NCBI GenBank assembly: GCA_964464965.1 | Contig: CAYXHM010000003.1 | Coordinates: 372,001-436,000 of the forward strand | Length of the DNA stretch: 64,000 bases | Direction of reading: 5' to 3' | Source: UBA5543 sp964464965 | GTDB lineage: Bacteria > Bacteroidota > Bacteroidia > Chitinophagales > Chitinophagaceae | Shown: in pieces, positions 52,212-60,672 of the stretch | Layout: each line of letters starts with the position of its first letter | Position numbering within the stretch: the first letter of the stretch is position 1 | The notes under the pieces: generated by a model | What the model saw: only the letters and a program-made list of their open reading frames with translations | What the model was told of the DNA's origin: nothing | Databases searched by the model: none | Made by a program: the position numbers and the translations under genes

Positions 52212-54386
52212 TTAATATTTCACCCATTTCAGGGTATATGGCGCACCCGTGGTTGTAGTCAGTTGTATCGTGTACAGGCCGCGCGCTGTGTTGGCGGGTA
52301 GCGTTATTACATGGCTGCCCGCCTGCAAGGTTTCCGTTGCAGTGAAGACTACTTTGCCGGTAACGTCTGCCACCTGTACCTGAATTTTGCCTTTCTGCGC
52401 CAGCTGTACATGCAGCTGCGCGTTGTTGTACGAAGGGTTGGGTATTACAGATGCGGCTTGCAGCACATTGTTTGTTGCGCTGATGCCGGATGGCACAACA
52501 GTCATTTCTGAAGACAGTACATTGTATGGCATAGCAACAGGCTGGCCATTGTTGTCTATGATGCTTACATCATCCATATCCAGTTTTATTTTGCTATCTG
52601 CAGGTGTACTATTGGGTATGGTAAATGTCAGCGTAGCAATGGTGCCATTACCGGTAGCGTTTTTATGGTTGGTACGTGCATATGCCCATAGTATAGTGTT
52701 GTTGGTAATCTCTTTGCTGAACGTAAGCGTATTGGTATTATCGCCCAGCCAGCTAGTGTTGGTACCCAGGGTAGCCGGTGTGCTGAGTGTTGCACCATCT
52801 ACTATTACAGATGCAGACAATCCATAAACGCCATCGAGAGAGGCAGTGGCGTTACCCAGGTTTATAGGCACCACTACGGTTTTGCCGGGTGCTGCTACAA
52901 TATTGGCTACATCAAAATACAGGTCGGGTGCGCCCGATGTTTTATGGCGCGGGCTGCCTTTAGGGTGCGTCAGGCCAAAGTTAGTGGCAATAGCGCCGAG
53001 GTCGCTGATGTTGATAACACCATCACCGTTGCAGTCGCCATGTTTCACATTGGTAGTGGTAAAGGGATAATTATTTGCCCAGTCCTGCGCCCATTGTGGT
53101 GTCCAGCTGATATTAGCGCCGGGGCGCACAGGTCCGGTCTGCCCGTAAGCTACAGCTACTGCCAGCACATCTACCAGGTTGGCCACATTGTCACTGTTAG
53201 CATCTCCGGGCCATACACTGTCTGTAGGGCATTGTTGTGTTTTTACCAGTATAGCATATTCTGTATTGCCACGCGGGCAGGCATTGTCATACACTTTCAG
53301 CTTTATGTAGAAGTAAGGAAATGTGGCAGGGTTAAGGCCTGCAGGCGCTGTCCATGTGATGTTGGCAGAACCTGTTGGCGAGCCATTATTTTCTGTTATA
53401 GAGAAACTCCATCCCGCAGGCAGGCTGGTGGTATCTACCTGTACATATACAGAATCTGTGCTTACAGAATCAATAAAGCTTGCAGATGCAGAGCCTCCTG
53501 CGCCCGGGCATGCATAAGCTACCTGTATTGGAGCTTGGGGGAAGGGGTAAGAGTACTTAACAGTACCTGAAGCAGGTAGTGATGCTAATTTGAATTCCCT
53601 GAGGAACGAGCCTATCTGAACACCGTTTCGATATTCATATACTGTGAAAGCCAGGGTAAACGAGCCCACCAGGTTAGGTGTTTTTATTGTCATGACACCT
53701 GTGCTTTGGTTGATGCTGTAAAAACCGTTTGTACCTAATGGCATACTGCTGCTGTAGCCAAGTGCATAAGGGGTAGGGCCCGATACATTGCCTTTTGCGG
53801 CTGAAGGTACAATTACCAGGCTGTCCCCGTCAGGGTCAAGCAGTTGCACGGGTATATATGCGGTACTGTTAAAAGGCATATATACAGGCGCAATAGTCGG
53901 AACGTAAGCACTGTTGTTTGCACCATTAACATTGTTCAGCGTTGCTTCCAGGTGCATGCTCCCGCTTGCGCCCAGGTTTATATTCAGGCCACGGCAGCAT
54001 TCATTTACATAAAACACCCAGTCTGGGGCAGCCGCAATGGTGGTAGCAAGTATGCTGCCTTCATAGACATATTTCATATAGCCGGGCAAATTGCTGCTCG
54101 GGTTGGTACACCTGTTTGCCGCGCCCGGGCATGGCATAGCAACAAGTGCTGTACTTACTTTGGCGATTTTCATTTGTGATGACACACCCAGTGATGTGGA
54201 TTGATAATACAGGTTGACACTATCCTGGAACCCGACGGAGTTACATTCTGAATACATGATAACCCTGATATTGTATTTATTTCCGTCAAAACTATAACGG
54301 AGTTCGCCACCGGAATTGTGGTTGGCTTTTGCCTGTGCGGCGAATAAAAAAAGGAATAACGTAAGTAAACATTTGGCTTGTTTCAT
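52212..54386 (-). CDS. T9SS-secreted protein with dockerin-like and cohesin-like domains
   Basis: Start at 54386 gives a signal peptide (MKQAKCLLTLFLFLFAAQAK); the GTG at 54431 is not needed. The order is: N-terminal beta domain (about 23-270) of the type opening SGGELRYSFDGNKYNI, common in large Bacteroidota surface proteins; a second beta domain; then two calcium-loop dockerin-like repeats (GDANSDNVANLVDVLAVA, 394-411; GDCNGDGVINISDLGAIA, 450-467). A cohesin-like region follows (about 488-632; APGKTVVVPINLGNA; NGTIATLTFTIP) and a type A sorting domain (645-724). Exported through T9SS. Binding partners unknown. Confidence 0.82.
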   Translation of the reverse strand: MKQAKCLLTLFLFLFAAQAKANHNSGGELRYSFDGNKYNIRVIMYSECNSVGFQDSVNLYYQSTSLGVSSQMKIAKVSTALVAMPCPGAANRCTNPSSNLPGYMKYVYEGSILATTIAAAPDWVFYVNECCRGLNINLGASGSMHLEATLNNVNGANNSAYVPTIAPVYMPFNSTAYIPVQLLDPDGDSLVIVPSAAKGNVSGPTPYALGYSSSMPLGTNGFYSINQSTGVMTIKTPNLVGSFTLAFTVYEYRNGVQIGSFLREFKLASLPASGTVKYSYPFPQAPIQVAYACPGAGGSASASFIDSVSTDSVYVQVDTTSLPAGWSFSITENNGSPTGSANITWTAPAGLNPATFPYFYIKLKVYDNACPRGNTEYAILVKTQQCPTDSVWPGDANSDNVANLVDVLAVAVAYGQTGPVRPGANISWTPQWAQDWANNYPFTTTNVKHGDCNGDGVINISDLGAIATNFGLTHPKGSPRHKTSGAPDLYFDVANIVAAPGKTVVVPINLGNATASLDGVYGLSASVIVDGATLSTPATLGTNTSWLGDNTNTLTFSKEITNNTILWAYARTNHKNATGNGTIATLTFTIPNSTPADSKIKLDMDDVSIIDNNGQPVAMPYNVLSSEMTVVPSGISATNNVLQAASVIPNPSYNNAQLHVQLAQKGKIQVQVADVTGKVVFTATETLQAGSHVITLPANTARGLYTIQLTTTTGAPYTLKWVKY

Positions 54387-54521
54387 GACATTTAGTTTTT
54401 GTGATGTATTAGGTAGAGCATGAATTGTCACAGAAAGGTTGGGTAAATGCTGAAAGAAAATATTTATTGTAACTAACGGTTAATGATGCCGGATTTTATC
54501 CGGGTTCTTCCTGCAATAGAA

Positions 54522-54550
54522 AAGCCCTGCATATAACGCAGGGCTTCTTT
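54522..54550 (-). terminator. Terminator after the T9SS remnant
   Basis: AAGCCCTGC and GCAGGGCTT pair around ATATAAC, and the minus strand continues TTTTCTATT. Confidence 0.75.
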
Positions 54551-54567
54551 TAAATAGGCCTTTTGTT

Positions 54568-54735
54568 TTATTGTTTTATGAAACTGCCTGTAGCATTTAC
54601 ATTACCGCCCTGTATTTGTATATAGTACATACCAGCAGGCAAAGCCGATGTGTTTATAGTATTGTTTTCGGGGATAATTGTAACCTGTTGCATCAACTGG
54701 CCTGTAGTGTTATATATCATTGCCTGTGCGGTTTC
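54568..54735 (-). pseudogene. Remnant C-terminal T9SS sorting domain
   Basis: An open stretch of 55 codons after an in-frame TAG reads ETAQAMIYNTTGQLMQQVTI, then LPAGMYYIQIQGGNVNATGS and ends FIKQ. This is the last two-thirds of a type A T9SS sorting domain with the usual end. No start codon, signal or cargo part is upstream; the lipoprotein gene stop lies 14 bp further up. It looks like the tail of a deleted cargo gene whose terminator is still in place. Confidence 0.75.
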
Positions 54736-54749
54736 CTATATTAAAATTG

Positions 54750-55352
54750 TCATTTGTTTGTTATTATTGAACTTACAGATCTCCTGAATTTTTCCTCCAG
54801 CATCTTCTTATCTGTTTCGTTGTTGGTCACAATACTTACACCAAAATTCACCGTATCTATCATGGTGCTGTAGGTGGTGTAAGTAAAATATGGCTTGTTG
54901 TTGTAGCTAACCGTCAGCACCGCTTTTTCAAACGCATGGCCATTCAGTTCTTCTTTTACCAGGGTGTCATCTGCCTGGTAGGCCCCATTGCTGTATTGTT
55001 GTTTTTGCTGGCGCAGCAGGTCGCGCAGGCTGGGGTAGTCTTCATCGCGGGCATAGCTGCGTACAAAAGCGTAGCAGGCGTTCATGTTAGATTCGCCCTT
55101 ACGTACGCCCATTATTATCTTCTTTTCCCCGCCTTTGTTTTTACTGCTGGCTTCTTCATAAAAGTTTTGCGCAGCATAGTCCAGCTTATCGCGCTCAACT
55201 GCAGATAGTACCTGCCAGTCTTTAGGCAGTTGCATGGTCCAGCCCAGCGGCTTGTAGGTGAATGTAGTGTTGCCTTTGTCGTCTTCACGTATGCCATCAT
55301 CATTACAAGCGCAGAGCAATAAGAACAGAAATAAAAATGCGTACGGTTTCAT
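54750..55352 (-). CDS. Lipoprotein of unknown function
   Basis: The 200-residue protein has a lipobox (LFLLLCAC, lipidation near Cys14-16). The mature domain starts YKPLGWTMQLPKDWQVLS, resembling PsbP/DUF1795-like alpha-beta folds with KDW near the N-terminus. No catalytic residues are evident. It is followed by the T9SS remnant, suggesting a rearrangement boundary, and preceded by another T9SS gene 44 bp upstream on the same strand. Confidence 0.72.
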   Translation of the reverse strand: MKPYAFLFLFLLLCACNDDGIREDDKGNTTFTYKPLGWTMQLPKDWQVLSAVERDKLDYAAQNFYEEASSKNKGGEKKIIMGVRKGESNMNACYAFVRSYARDEDYPSLRDLLRQQKQQYSNGAYQADDTLVKEELNGHAFEKAVLTVSYNNKPYFTYTTYSTMIDTVNFGVSIVTNNETDKKMLEEKFRRSVSSIITNK

Positions 55353-55396
55353 CTGTCAAAGATAAGCGGTACGCATTTGTGTTATTAAAATGAAAT

Positions 55397-57241
55397 TTAT
55401 TGTTTCTGCAACTTGCCCGACCAGAGCGGTATGCCGTTGTTGTCTTTCAAAATGACAAAGTAGTTGCCCGGCGGTGTGTCTTGCAGTGGCAGTTTAATAT
55501 TGCATTCGCCTATACTGTATAGTGTTGGCTTTGTTGCATATACTTCACGCCCTTGTATGTCTGTAATGGTAGTTGTAAGCGTTGTGGCTGTTGTTAAATT
55601 GATGCTGATGTTAGCCTCGTTGTGAGTGGGGTTTGGGTAGCAGGTAATATCCTGCTGTGCGGTCAGGTTGTTGGTTCCGGTAACAGGGTTGGTATTCTGG
55701 TCGAAAACTGCCAGTTGTGTATTAAATGCGGGGATTTTATCACGACTAATAAAATAGTTATTGTCCGTCATATTGAATTGCGCTGCCGTCGGAGCATGAC
55801 TATCCCATGTATTGTTGTTGAACAGGGTAATATGTGCGTTGTTCCTGTCGAAGTTATTTACCTGTGCGCTTGTTGGCCAGTAGACCCTGATGTCGGCATC
55901 AGCGGTTGCTACTGAAGATGATAGAAACCATGTTGCATTTACAACGGGTTGACTTACTGCAAGATCTGTCCCAAAACTGCCCCATTCCCTAACACCTTGC
56001 TCAACATAAGCTACCAGGTCTGGGTAGGCAGTTTTACGGGTAGTAATAGAGATGGGCATGTATTGCGTAGTTGTGCCTACCGGAAAAATATATGTAGTGT
56101 TTAAAATCACATCAGCACTTACGGCACCGCCGTTAGTAATGATGTACCTGTCTTTATCGTAGTTGTTGACGGCTTGGTTAAAAGGTATCTTCAAATTTCC
56201 TGTAACGATTTCCAGCTTGCCACTTGTCATTTCAAGTAGATGTGTAATCTCCAGTACACCCGATATTTTCACAGTATTATTTGAGTTTAGGGTAAGTTTG
56301 CTCAGGTTGCAGGTAGTGCCATTAAAATACATAGGAGAGACAAAGGCATTAGCAGCGGTAATCTTTATAACAGATTTATCACATTCCAGTGTGCCTTGCG
56401 ATGTTGCCTCAAAATTTGACATAGTGCCAAAATCAAGGTCATTTCCATACATATTAAGCACCCCGCGTTGCAAAGTTAACTTGCCAATCATGTTTAGTTT
56501 ATTACTGACGAAGACATTAGCCGCTGTAGCGTTCATATCAACAACAACATCCCGAAAGGATTTGTCAAACAGTTCTATCCCTGTTATCATTCTACCGCCA
56601 TTATATATAACGTCATAGCTGCCAAGAAATACTATCTTGCCGGTTAGTTCCGTCGTTTTGATAACCGGTTTTGACTGCGTTTGAGTACCCTCCAGTTTAA
56701 TGATACAATCCTTCGCAATGTTTAAGGTAGCACATCGTATTACCAGGCTGTCGTATGCGTGCAACAGATTTTTTACGTCTATTATTAAGTTTACCAAAGT
56801 TCCGTAAGTGCTATGCAAAATTAATTGCTTAGCATTGAATTTATTAACTATGATATGGCCTGAAAATCTCAGAAAGTTATTCGGCACCATGTAAACGTAA
56901 AGGCTATCTGCCTGAACTGTTCCTTTACCCCATAATTCTCCGGCATTATTTATACTTAAGGTCCCGGTTGGCATCAGCAAAGATCCGTTAACCCCTAATT
57001 CACCGTAGGAAGTTCCATTTAACGCGATGGATGATGTTGAAGTGACGGTAATACCTTTAGGTATCTCAACTCTTGCTCCGCTAATAATGGTAGGGGGGGC
57101 AATCCCATTTTCCCAAGTGGCGGGATTACTATACAACCCCGATGCAACGGCCTTATAAACTATAGCATTGCTGCTGTTATGATGTAACAGACTGGCGAGA
57201 AGCAGTAGTACAGGCGCTATCCTGTGAATGGTTAGGTTCAT
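55397..57241 (-). CDS. T9SS-secreted beta-rich protein
   Basis: The 614-residue protein has a signal peptide (LLLLASLLHHNSSNA). The opening SGLYSNPATWENGIAPP resembles the start of G8/autotransporter-like surface proteins (SNPATW...GGxxP). A long beta-helix-like body follows (strands with Leu/Ile, Asn turns; about 60-520), then a type A sorting domain (about 535-614; CYPNPTHNEANISINL). It is exported by T9SS. It is followed by the lipoprotein gene and the T9SS remnant, all on one strand. Confidence 0.85.
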   Translation of the reverse strand: MNLTIHRIAPVLLLLASLLHHNSSNAIVYKAVASGLYSNPATWENGIAPPTIISGARVEIPKGITVTSTSSIALNGTSYGELGVNGSLLMPTGTLSINNAGELWGKGTVQADSLYVYMVPNNFLRFSGHIIVNKFNAKQLILHSTYGTLVNLIIDVKNLLHAYDSLVIRCATLNIAKDCIIKLEGTQTQSKPVIKTTELTGKIVFLGSYDVIYNGGRMITGIELFDKSFRDVVVDMNATAANVFVSNKLNMIGKLTLQRGVLNMYGNDLDFGTMSNFEATSQGTLECDKSVIKITAANAFVSPMYFNGTTCNLSKLTLNSNNTVKISGVLEITHLLEMTSGKLEIVTGNLKIPFNQAVNNYDKDRYIITNGGAVSADVILNTTYIFPVGTTTQYMPISITTRKTAYPDLVAYVEQGVREWGSFGTDLAVSQPVVNATWFLSSSVATADADIRVYWPTSAQVNNFDRNNAHITLFNNNTWDSHAPTAAQFNMTDNNYFISRDKIPAFNTQLAVFDQNTNPVTGTNNLTAQQDITCYPNPTHNEANISINLTTATTLTTTITDIQGREVYATKPTLYSIGECNIKLPLQDTPPGNYFVILKDNNGIPLWSGKLQKQ

Positions 57242-57369
57242 AAGATCATTTTATAATACGAATATAGATAATTTATTATAAAGTATGTGTAAGAAGTTTT
57301 GGGCGTACGGTCATTTCCCCGTTCCTGAAAATGAGCGCATCTTTGCAGCTGATAGAATTGATTGCAATT

Positions 57370-58878
57370 ATGAGTAATGTGAAAGGGCCGCTTACCAGCC
57401 ACCCGGTGACGGATAATTTTAAAGAATGGAGCCACCAGGTAAATGGCCGCAAGTTTTTAGAGCAACTGGCACGCCATGCATACAGGATATGCAACTACGA
57501 TGCTGTCGCAGATAATTATGATGCTTTTCACCGGCATTTTGGCGCAAGGGGTATCATACACTTTGCCGTAAAGGCCAGCGCAGAACCTTCTATATTAAAA
57601 ACACTTATTGCCCGTGGTGCAGGCTTTGAAATAGCTACCTACAGCGAATTGCGCCTGCTCACAGAATGCGGCTTGCACAGGAATGAGGTAGGTGCACGGG
57701 TGAACTTCGGGCAGACACAGAAAGAACGTTCTGACATACGCAAGGCGCTGGTAGATGGCGTGCGCAACTTTGCTACAGACAACGTACATGATATACGCAT
57801 TATAGCCGAAGAGGCTTTTAAGCTGCGCATGGATAAGCAGGCCATCAGGATGCAGGTACGTCTTTTCAACAGTGATAGCGATACATCCGGCGAAGGTTAT
57901 TCACAATCCTTCAACCGGCGCTACGGGGTGGATAATGAGCAGGCAATGCAACTGGCGCGCAATATCAGCGAGCGGGGCATGACATTGAGTGGGTTTACTT
58001 TCCACCCCGGCAGCGGCTCTGACAATCCGCAACTGTGGGATTATGGTGCGCGCAATGCGGCTATACTTACACGTCGTGTAAAGGAAGAACTGGGCATCAC
58101 TATTACAGAACTGAACCTGAGTGGCGGCTTTGACCCCGCACGGCCTATAGCGCATTACAGCACGCATATACTGCCACTGATAGATAAAGTATATGCTGAA
58201 GAGCAGGCTGTATTGCCGGGGCGTATAGACACAGAGCCCGGCAGGTGGCTGGTGGCCAATGCAGAGGTGCTGATAGGCAAGGTGTCTAATATTAAAATAA
58301 ACAAAGACGGTACACGCATCGTGACCATGACCACGGGTGTATCTGAAAACGGTACACTTACCGACCTGGGACTTGATTTTGACTTTTTTATACTGGAAGA
58401 TGGTAAGGCACGCAAGCTGGTAAAGAGCAATGATATACGCGGCAACCTGCACGGCCGTGCCTGTGCCGACTTTGATATGATGGCTGAAGGAACACCTATT
58501 CCCGATGAGCTGCACCCTGACAATCCCATAGCGGACGATGTGTTTGTTGTGATACACGGCGCAGGTGCATACTCACACTATATGGAGCGTAACTTCTGGT
58601 GTGGCATTACCCCGCCTATGAAGATGAATTACGCAGAGTTTAAAAACTGCATTACACAGGAAAAATATTACCAGGTAGCGTTGGTCAACTCCTATGCGGA
58701 ACGTTCAGGCCTGCCTTTGAAAAATGCCATGAGCTTTATTAATAATTCTACCCATAGCAATATAGGGCAGATAAAAGGTGCTGAAATAGCGCAGATACTG
58801 GATAACCCCGAATTGCTGAACAAACTGGGGCTGCACATACTCACCAGTGTGGCGTCGTTTGTAAAGGAGCATAGTTAG
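57370..58878 (+). CDS. PLP-dependent group IV (alanine-racemase-fold) decarboxylase
   Basis: Start at 57370 (MSNVKGPLT) is preferred to the ATG at 57331; a CATCTTTG box lies at 57340-57347. The 502-residue protein has the TIM-barrel lysine segment HFAVKAS (about 60-66), then FHPGSG, NLSGGFD, and EPGRWLVANAEVLIGKV. The partner-domain motif RACADFDMM supplies the catalytic Cys region. It is longer than LysA (about 420) and shorter than SpeA (about 630), so the substrate (diaminopimelate, arginine or carboxyspermidine) is not resolved. Confidence 0.82.
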   Translation: MSNVKGPLTSHPVTDNFKEWSHQVNGRKFLEQLARHAYRICNYDAVADNYDAFHRHFGARGIIHFAVKASAEPSILKTLIARGAGFEIATYSELRLLTECGLHRNEVGARVNFGQTQKERSDIRKALVDGVRNFATDNVHDIRIIAEEAFKLRMDKQAIRMQVRLFNSDSDTSGEGYSQSFNRRYGVDNEQAMQLARNISERGMTLSGFTFHPGSGSDNPQLWDYGARNAAILTRRVKEELGITITELNLSGGFDPARPIAHYSTHILPLIDKVYAEEQAVLPGRIDTEPGRWLVANAEVLIGKVSNIKINKDGTRIVTMTTGVSENGTLTDLGLDFDFFILEDGKARKLVKSNDIRGNLHGRACADFDMMAEGTPIPDELHPDNPIADDVFVVIHGAGAYSHYMERNFWCGITPPMKMNYAEFKNCITQEKYYQVALVNSYAERSGLPLKNAMSFINNSTHSNIGQIKGAEIAQILDNPELLNKLGLHILTSVASFVKEHS

Positions 58879-58883
58879 CGCAG

Positions 58884-59117
58884 TTAGCGTTGCAGCGAAC
58901 AAAACACAGAGAAGCCTTCGTCTTCCTGTATGCTGAGTTCTGACCTGGCACATTCCTTAGCAGCTTTAGCCTGGTTGGTAGCACGTACGGATATAAGCAA
59001 GGTGTCGGCCTCTTCGTATTCATTAATGTAAGCGCACTCACAGTTATGATACACCTTCCGGCAGGATGCGCTCATCATGATGCATAGCAATAATATGGCG
59101 GATAGTTTATTTTTCAT
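58884..59117 (-). CDS. Cys-rich small lipoprotein, copy 2
   Basis: The start at 59117 (MKNKLSAILLLCIMMSASC) gives a lipoprotein signal with lipidation at Cys19, then a 58-residue chain with a CEC pair and a further Cys near the end (CAYINEYEEADT; FCSLQ). It overlaps its neighbour by 11 bp, and both share CxC, an Ala/Lys-rich middle and a second Cys (C...C), so they look like tandem paralogues. Function unknown. Confidence 0.65.
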   Translation of the reverse strand: MKNKLSAILLLCIMMSASCRKVYHNCECAYINEYEEADTLLISVRATNQAKAAKECARSELSIQEDEGFSVFCSLQR

Positions 59118-59328
59118 CCAGTTTGCATTGTACATCTTTATATTCAGGCCCGCTGTATTGCATACCTTTCTGCTTGCACTCAAACGCGGCAGATTCTTTT
59201 TTGCCCTTCAGCTCGTAGCTGGCAATGGTCGCTTTCGTCACCGTGTCTGTACAGGTGCAGGTGTGTACACTGTCGCCGCAGGCAGTGAGTAGAAAGGAAG
59301 ATGCGAAGATGTAGAGGAGTTTTTTCAT
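59107..59328 (-). CDS. Cys-rich small lipoprotein, copy 1
   Basis: The 73-residue protein has a lipoprotein signal (MKKLLYIFASSFLLTAC, Cys17) and CTCTDT, a middle ATIASYELKGKKESAAFECK, and a last Cys (VQCKLDEK). The spacing of cysteines matches the overlapping copy downstream. Both are 3' of the decarboxylase but on the opposite strand. No family recognised. Confidence 0.65.
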   Translation of the reverse strand: MKKLLYIFASSFLLTACGDSVHTCTCTDTVTKATIASYELKGKKESAAFECKQKGMQYSGPEYKDVQCKLDEK

Positions 59329-59342
59329 GCCACTAAATTAAT

Positions 59343-59379
59343 AATAAACAGCCGCAACAATTTGTTGCGGCTGTTTATT
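59343..59379. terminator. Perfect 18-bp-arm hairpin
   Basis: Arms 59343-59360 and 59362-59379 are exact reverse complements with one base between (AATAAACAGCC.../...GGCTGTTTATT). It lies between the repressor and lipoprotein genes, both on the minus strand; a bidirectional terminator is likely. Confidence 0.75.
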
Positions 59380-59409
59380 TTGGAATTTTGATTCTGGGAT
59401 TTGTGATTC

Positions 59410-60141
59410 TTACACCGTTATCTCAAACCGCTTTGGCGGTGGCATTTCCCAGTCTATTTTGCGCTTCACCAGCCACAGCTCTTTTATCTCTGTTTTGGGC
59501 AGCAGGAACTGTGGATAAAATTCTTCGTTATCGCTGATGCATACGAAGCTCTGGTTGTCTTCTTTGCGGAAGAGGCGTTTTACCATAATGCGGTCTTCTG
59601 TTACCACCACGTATATATAAAACTGCGCTGTGCTGCTCCAGTAGTCGGGCGATACGGTCTCCGCCACTACGTGAAAACCTTCTTTCAATGTAGGCTCCAT
59701 ACTGTCGCCACTTACTTCAAACACGCGGTACCTGTCGCCGCGGTAGGGCATGTTGGGTACGTTCATCACTTCCAGCTCTTCTACAAAGCTGGGCTCCAGG
59801 TAGTGTTTGCTATAGCCCGCCTGTGCATGTATAGGCACTACATGCAGGCCATCCATATTGCCCAGGCCCAGCGCCTTTTGCATGCGCAGGTCGTCGCCGG
59901 TAGTGCGGGCGGGGTTGTCGTACATATCTGCGGGGTTGTTGTATGCCCCGCCAAACAGTTGCTCTGTAGTAACGCCCAGCGCTTTGGCCGCGCGGGTGCG
60001 TATGGTATCATCCAGCCTGTCCTTCCTGAAATTATAATATAGGGTGCTGCGGGGCACGTCCAGTGCTATGGCCAGGCCATGTACCCCCAGTTTGCTCATG
60101 CGTGCGGCGTTCTGCAATGCCTCGCCTTCATGGATACTCAT
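59410..60141 (-). CDS. S24-peptidase CI/LexA-type repressor
   Basis: The 243-residue protein has an N-terminal HTH (about 12-62; LGVHGLAIALDVPRSTLYYN). The S24 protease domain has a possible Ala-Gly cleavage bond at 108-109 (HAQAGY), the nucleophile Ser147 in SGDSMEP and Lys188 in MVKRL. Such proteins are prophage or mobile-element repressors cut on DNA damage through RecA. Its start faces rightward early-type genes across a shared control region (60179-60276). Ser, Lys and a cleavage bond are all visible, so inducible control is likely. Confidence 0.9.
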   Translation of the reverse strand: MSIHEGEALQNAARMSKLGVHGLAIALDVPRSTLYYNFRKDRLDDTIRTRAAKALGVTTEQLFGGAYNNPADMYDNPARTTGDDLRMQKALGLGNMDGLHVVPIHAQAGYSKHYLEPSFVEELEVMNVPNMPYRGDRYRVFEVSGDSMEPTLKEGFHVVAETVSPDYWSSTAQFYIYVVVTEDRIMVKRLFRKEDNQSFVCISDNEEFYPQFLLPKTEIKELWLVKRKIDWEMPPPKRFEITV

Positions 60142-60180
60142 AGACTAATGTATTATGGTTAATAATATTTTTATTTTCTT

Positions 60181-60210
60181 TTGGACATTTGTACTAAATA
60201 TGTACATTTG
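60181..60210 (+). promoter_or_regulatory. Rightward promoter, TTG-N19-TACATTTG
   Basis: A -33 TTG (60181-60183) is followed after exactly 19 bp by a perfect -7 box TACATTTG (60203-60210). It would transcribe rightward from about 60216 into the early-type genes. Confidence 0.7.
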
Positions 60211-60252
60211 TCTAACAATAAGGATTTGTATAGAGTTTGTTTGCACAAATGT
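60185..60252. promoter_or_regulatory. ACATTTGT octamers, candidate operators
   Basis: The octamer occurs at 60185-60192 and 60204-60211 on plus and at 60252-60245 on minus, three copies in 68 bp. Two copies overlap the -7 boxes, so a repressor bound there would shut both promoters. Because the octamer contains the -7 consensus itself, some of the repetition may simply be promoter sequence. Confidence 0.55.
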
Positions 60253-60276
60253 ATAATTAATATTACAAACCTCCAA
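60246..60276 (-). promoter_or_regulatory. Leftward promoter of the S24 repressor, TTG-N20-TACATTTG
   Basis: On the minus strand TTG (60276-60274) is followed after 20 bp by TACATTTG (60253-60246). The transcript would start near 60240 and cross the rightward promoter, so the two promoters face each other. Confidence 0.6.
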
Positions 60277-60672
60277 CTATGCGGCAAAAAACTTTTAACC
60301 CCGCAAACGAAGGCAGCAGCGTAATAGGAACCAATTTGAAAACTATTTAAAAAGATGACCGATGACTATGAATGCACCAACAGGAACCATGGAAACGCAA
60401 GGCAGTAAAGGATTACAGGTAGGGGCAAAAAAAATGCCCGATGTAGACACAACCGGGCGTTTCAAAACAAAAAATAAAAAACACAGTGCGAAAATAATAA
60501 AAAAAAGCAATATGGTATTTATAACCTTAAGCAAGTTATTCATAGAGTGTGGATAACCCCGTTCGGGAGTTGGCAGTTTAAAGATAAAATAGTAACAAGT
60601 GTCCATTTTCTTTAGACACCGCCGTATAAAATAATACCGGATAATAAATCAAAAAAACTAAAAACAACAGAT
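60277..60672. other. Leader region of the rightward phage-like unit
   Basis: This 396-bp stretch contains one doubtful short frame (60362-60556, listed separately). It also has an inverted GTGTC...GACAC pair at 60599-60619 just before the 142-residue gene. No other structure was recognised. Confidence 0.4.
60362..60556 (+). CDS. Short basic ORF, doubtful
   Basis: A 64-residue frame (MTMNAPTGTMETQGSKG) is rich in Lys and Thr, then becomes hydrophobic. It lies where an early regulator might be expected, just downstream of the rightward promoter, but it has no recognisable family and the leader codes equally well in other frames. Confidence 0.25.
   Translation: MTMNAPTGTMETQGSKGLQVGAKKMPDVDTTGRFKTKNKKHSAKIIKKSNMVFITLSKLFIECG

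Noticed and set aside
60343..60606. 87-codon minus-strand frame opposite the repressor leader
   Set aside because: Its hydrophobic run comes from A-rich plus-strand sequence; no start context and it lies across the control region.
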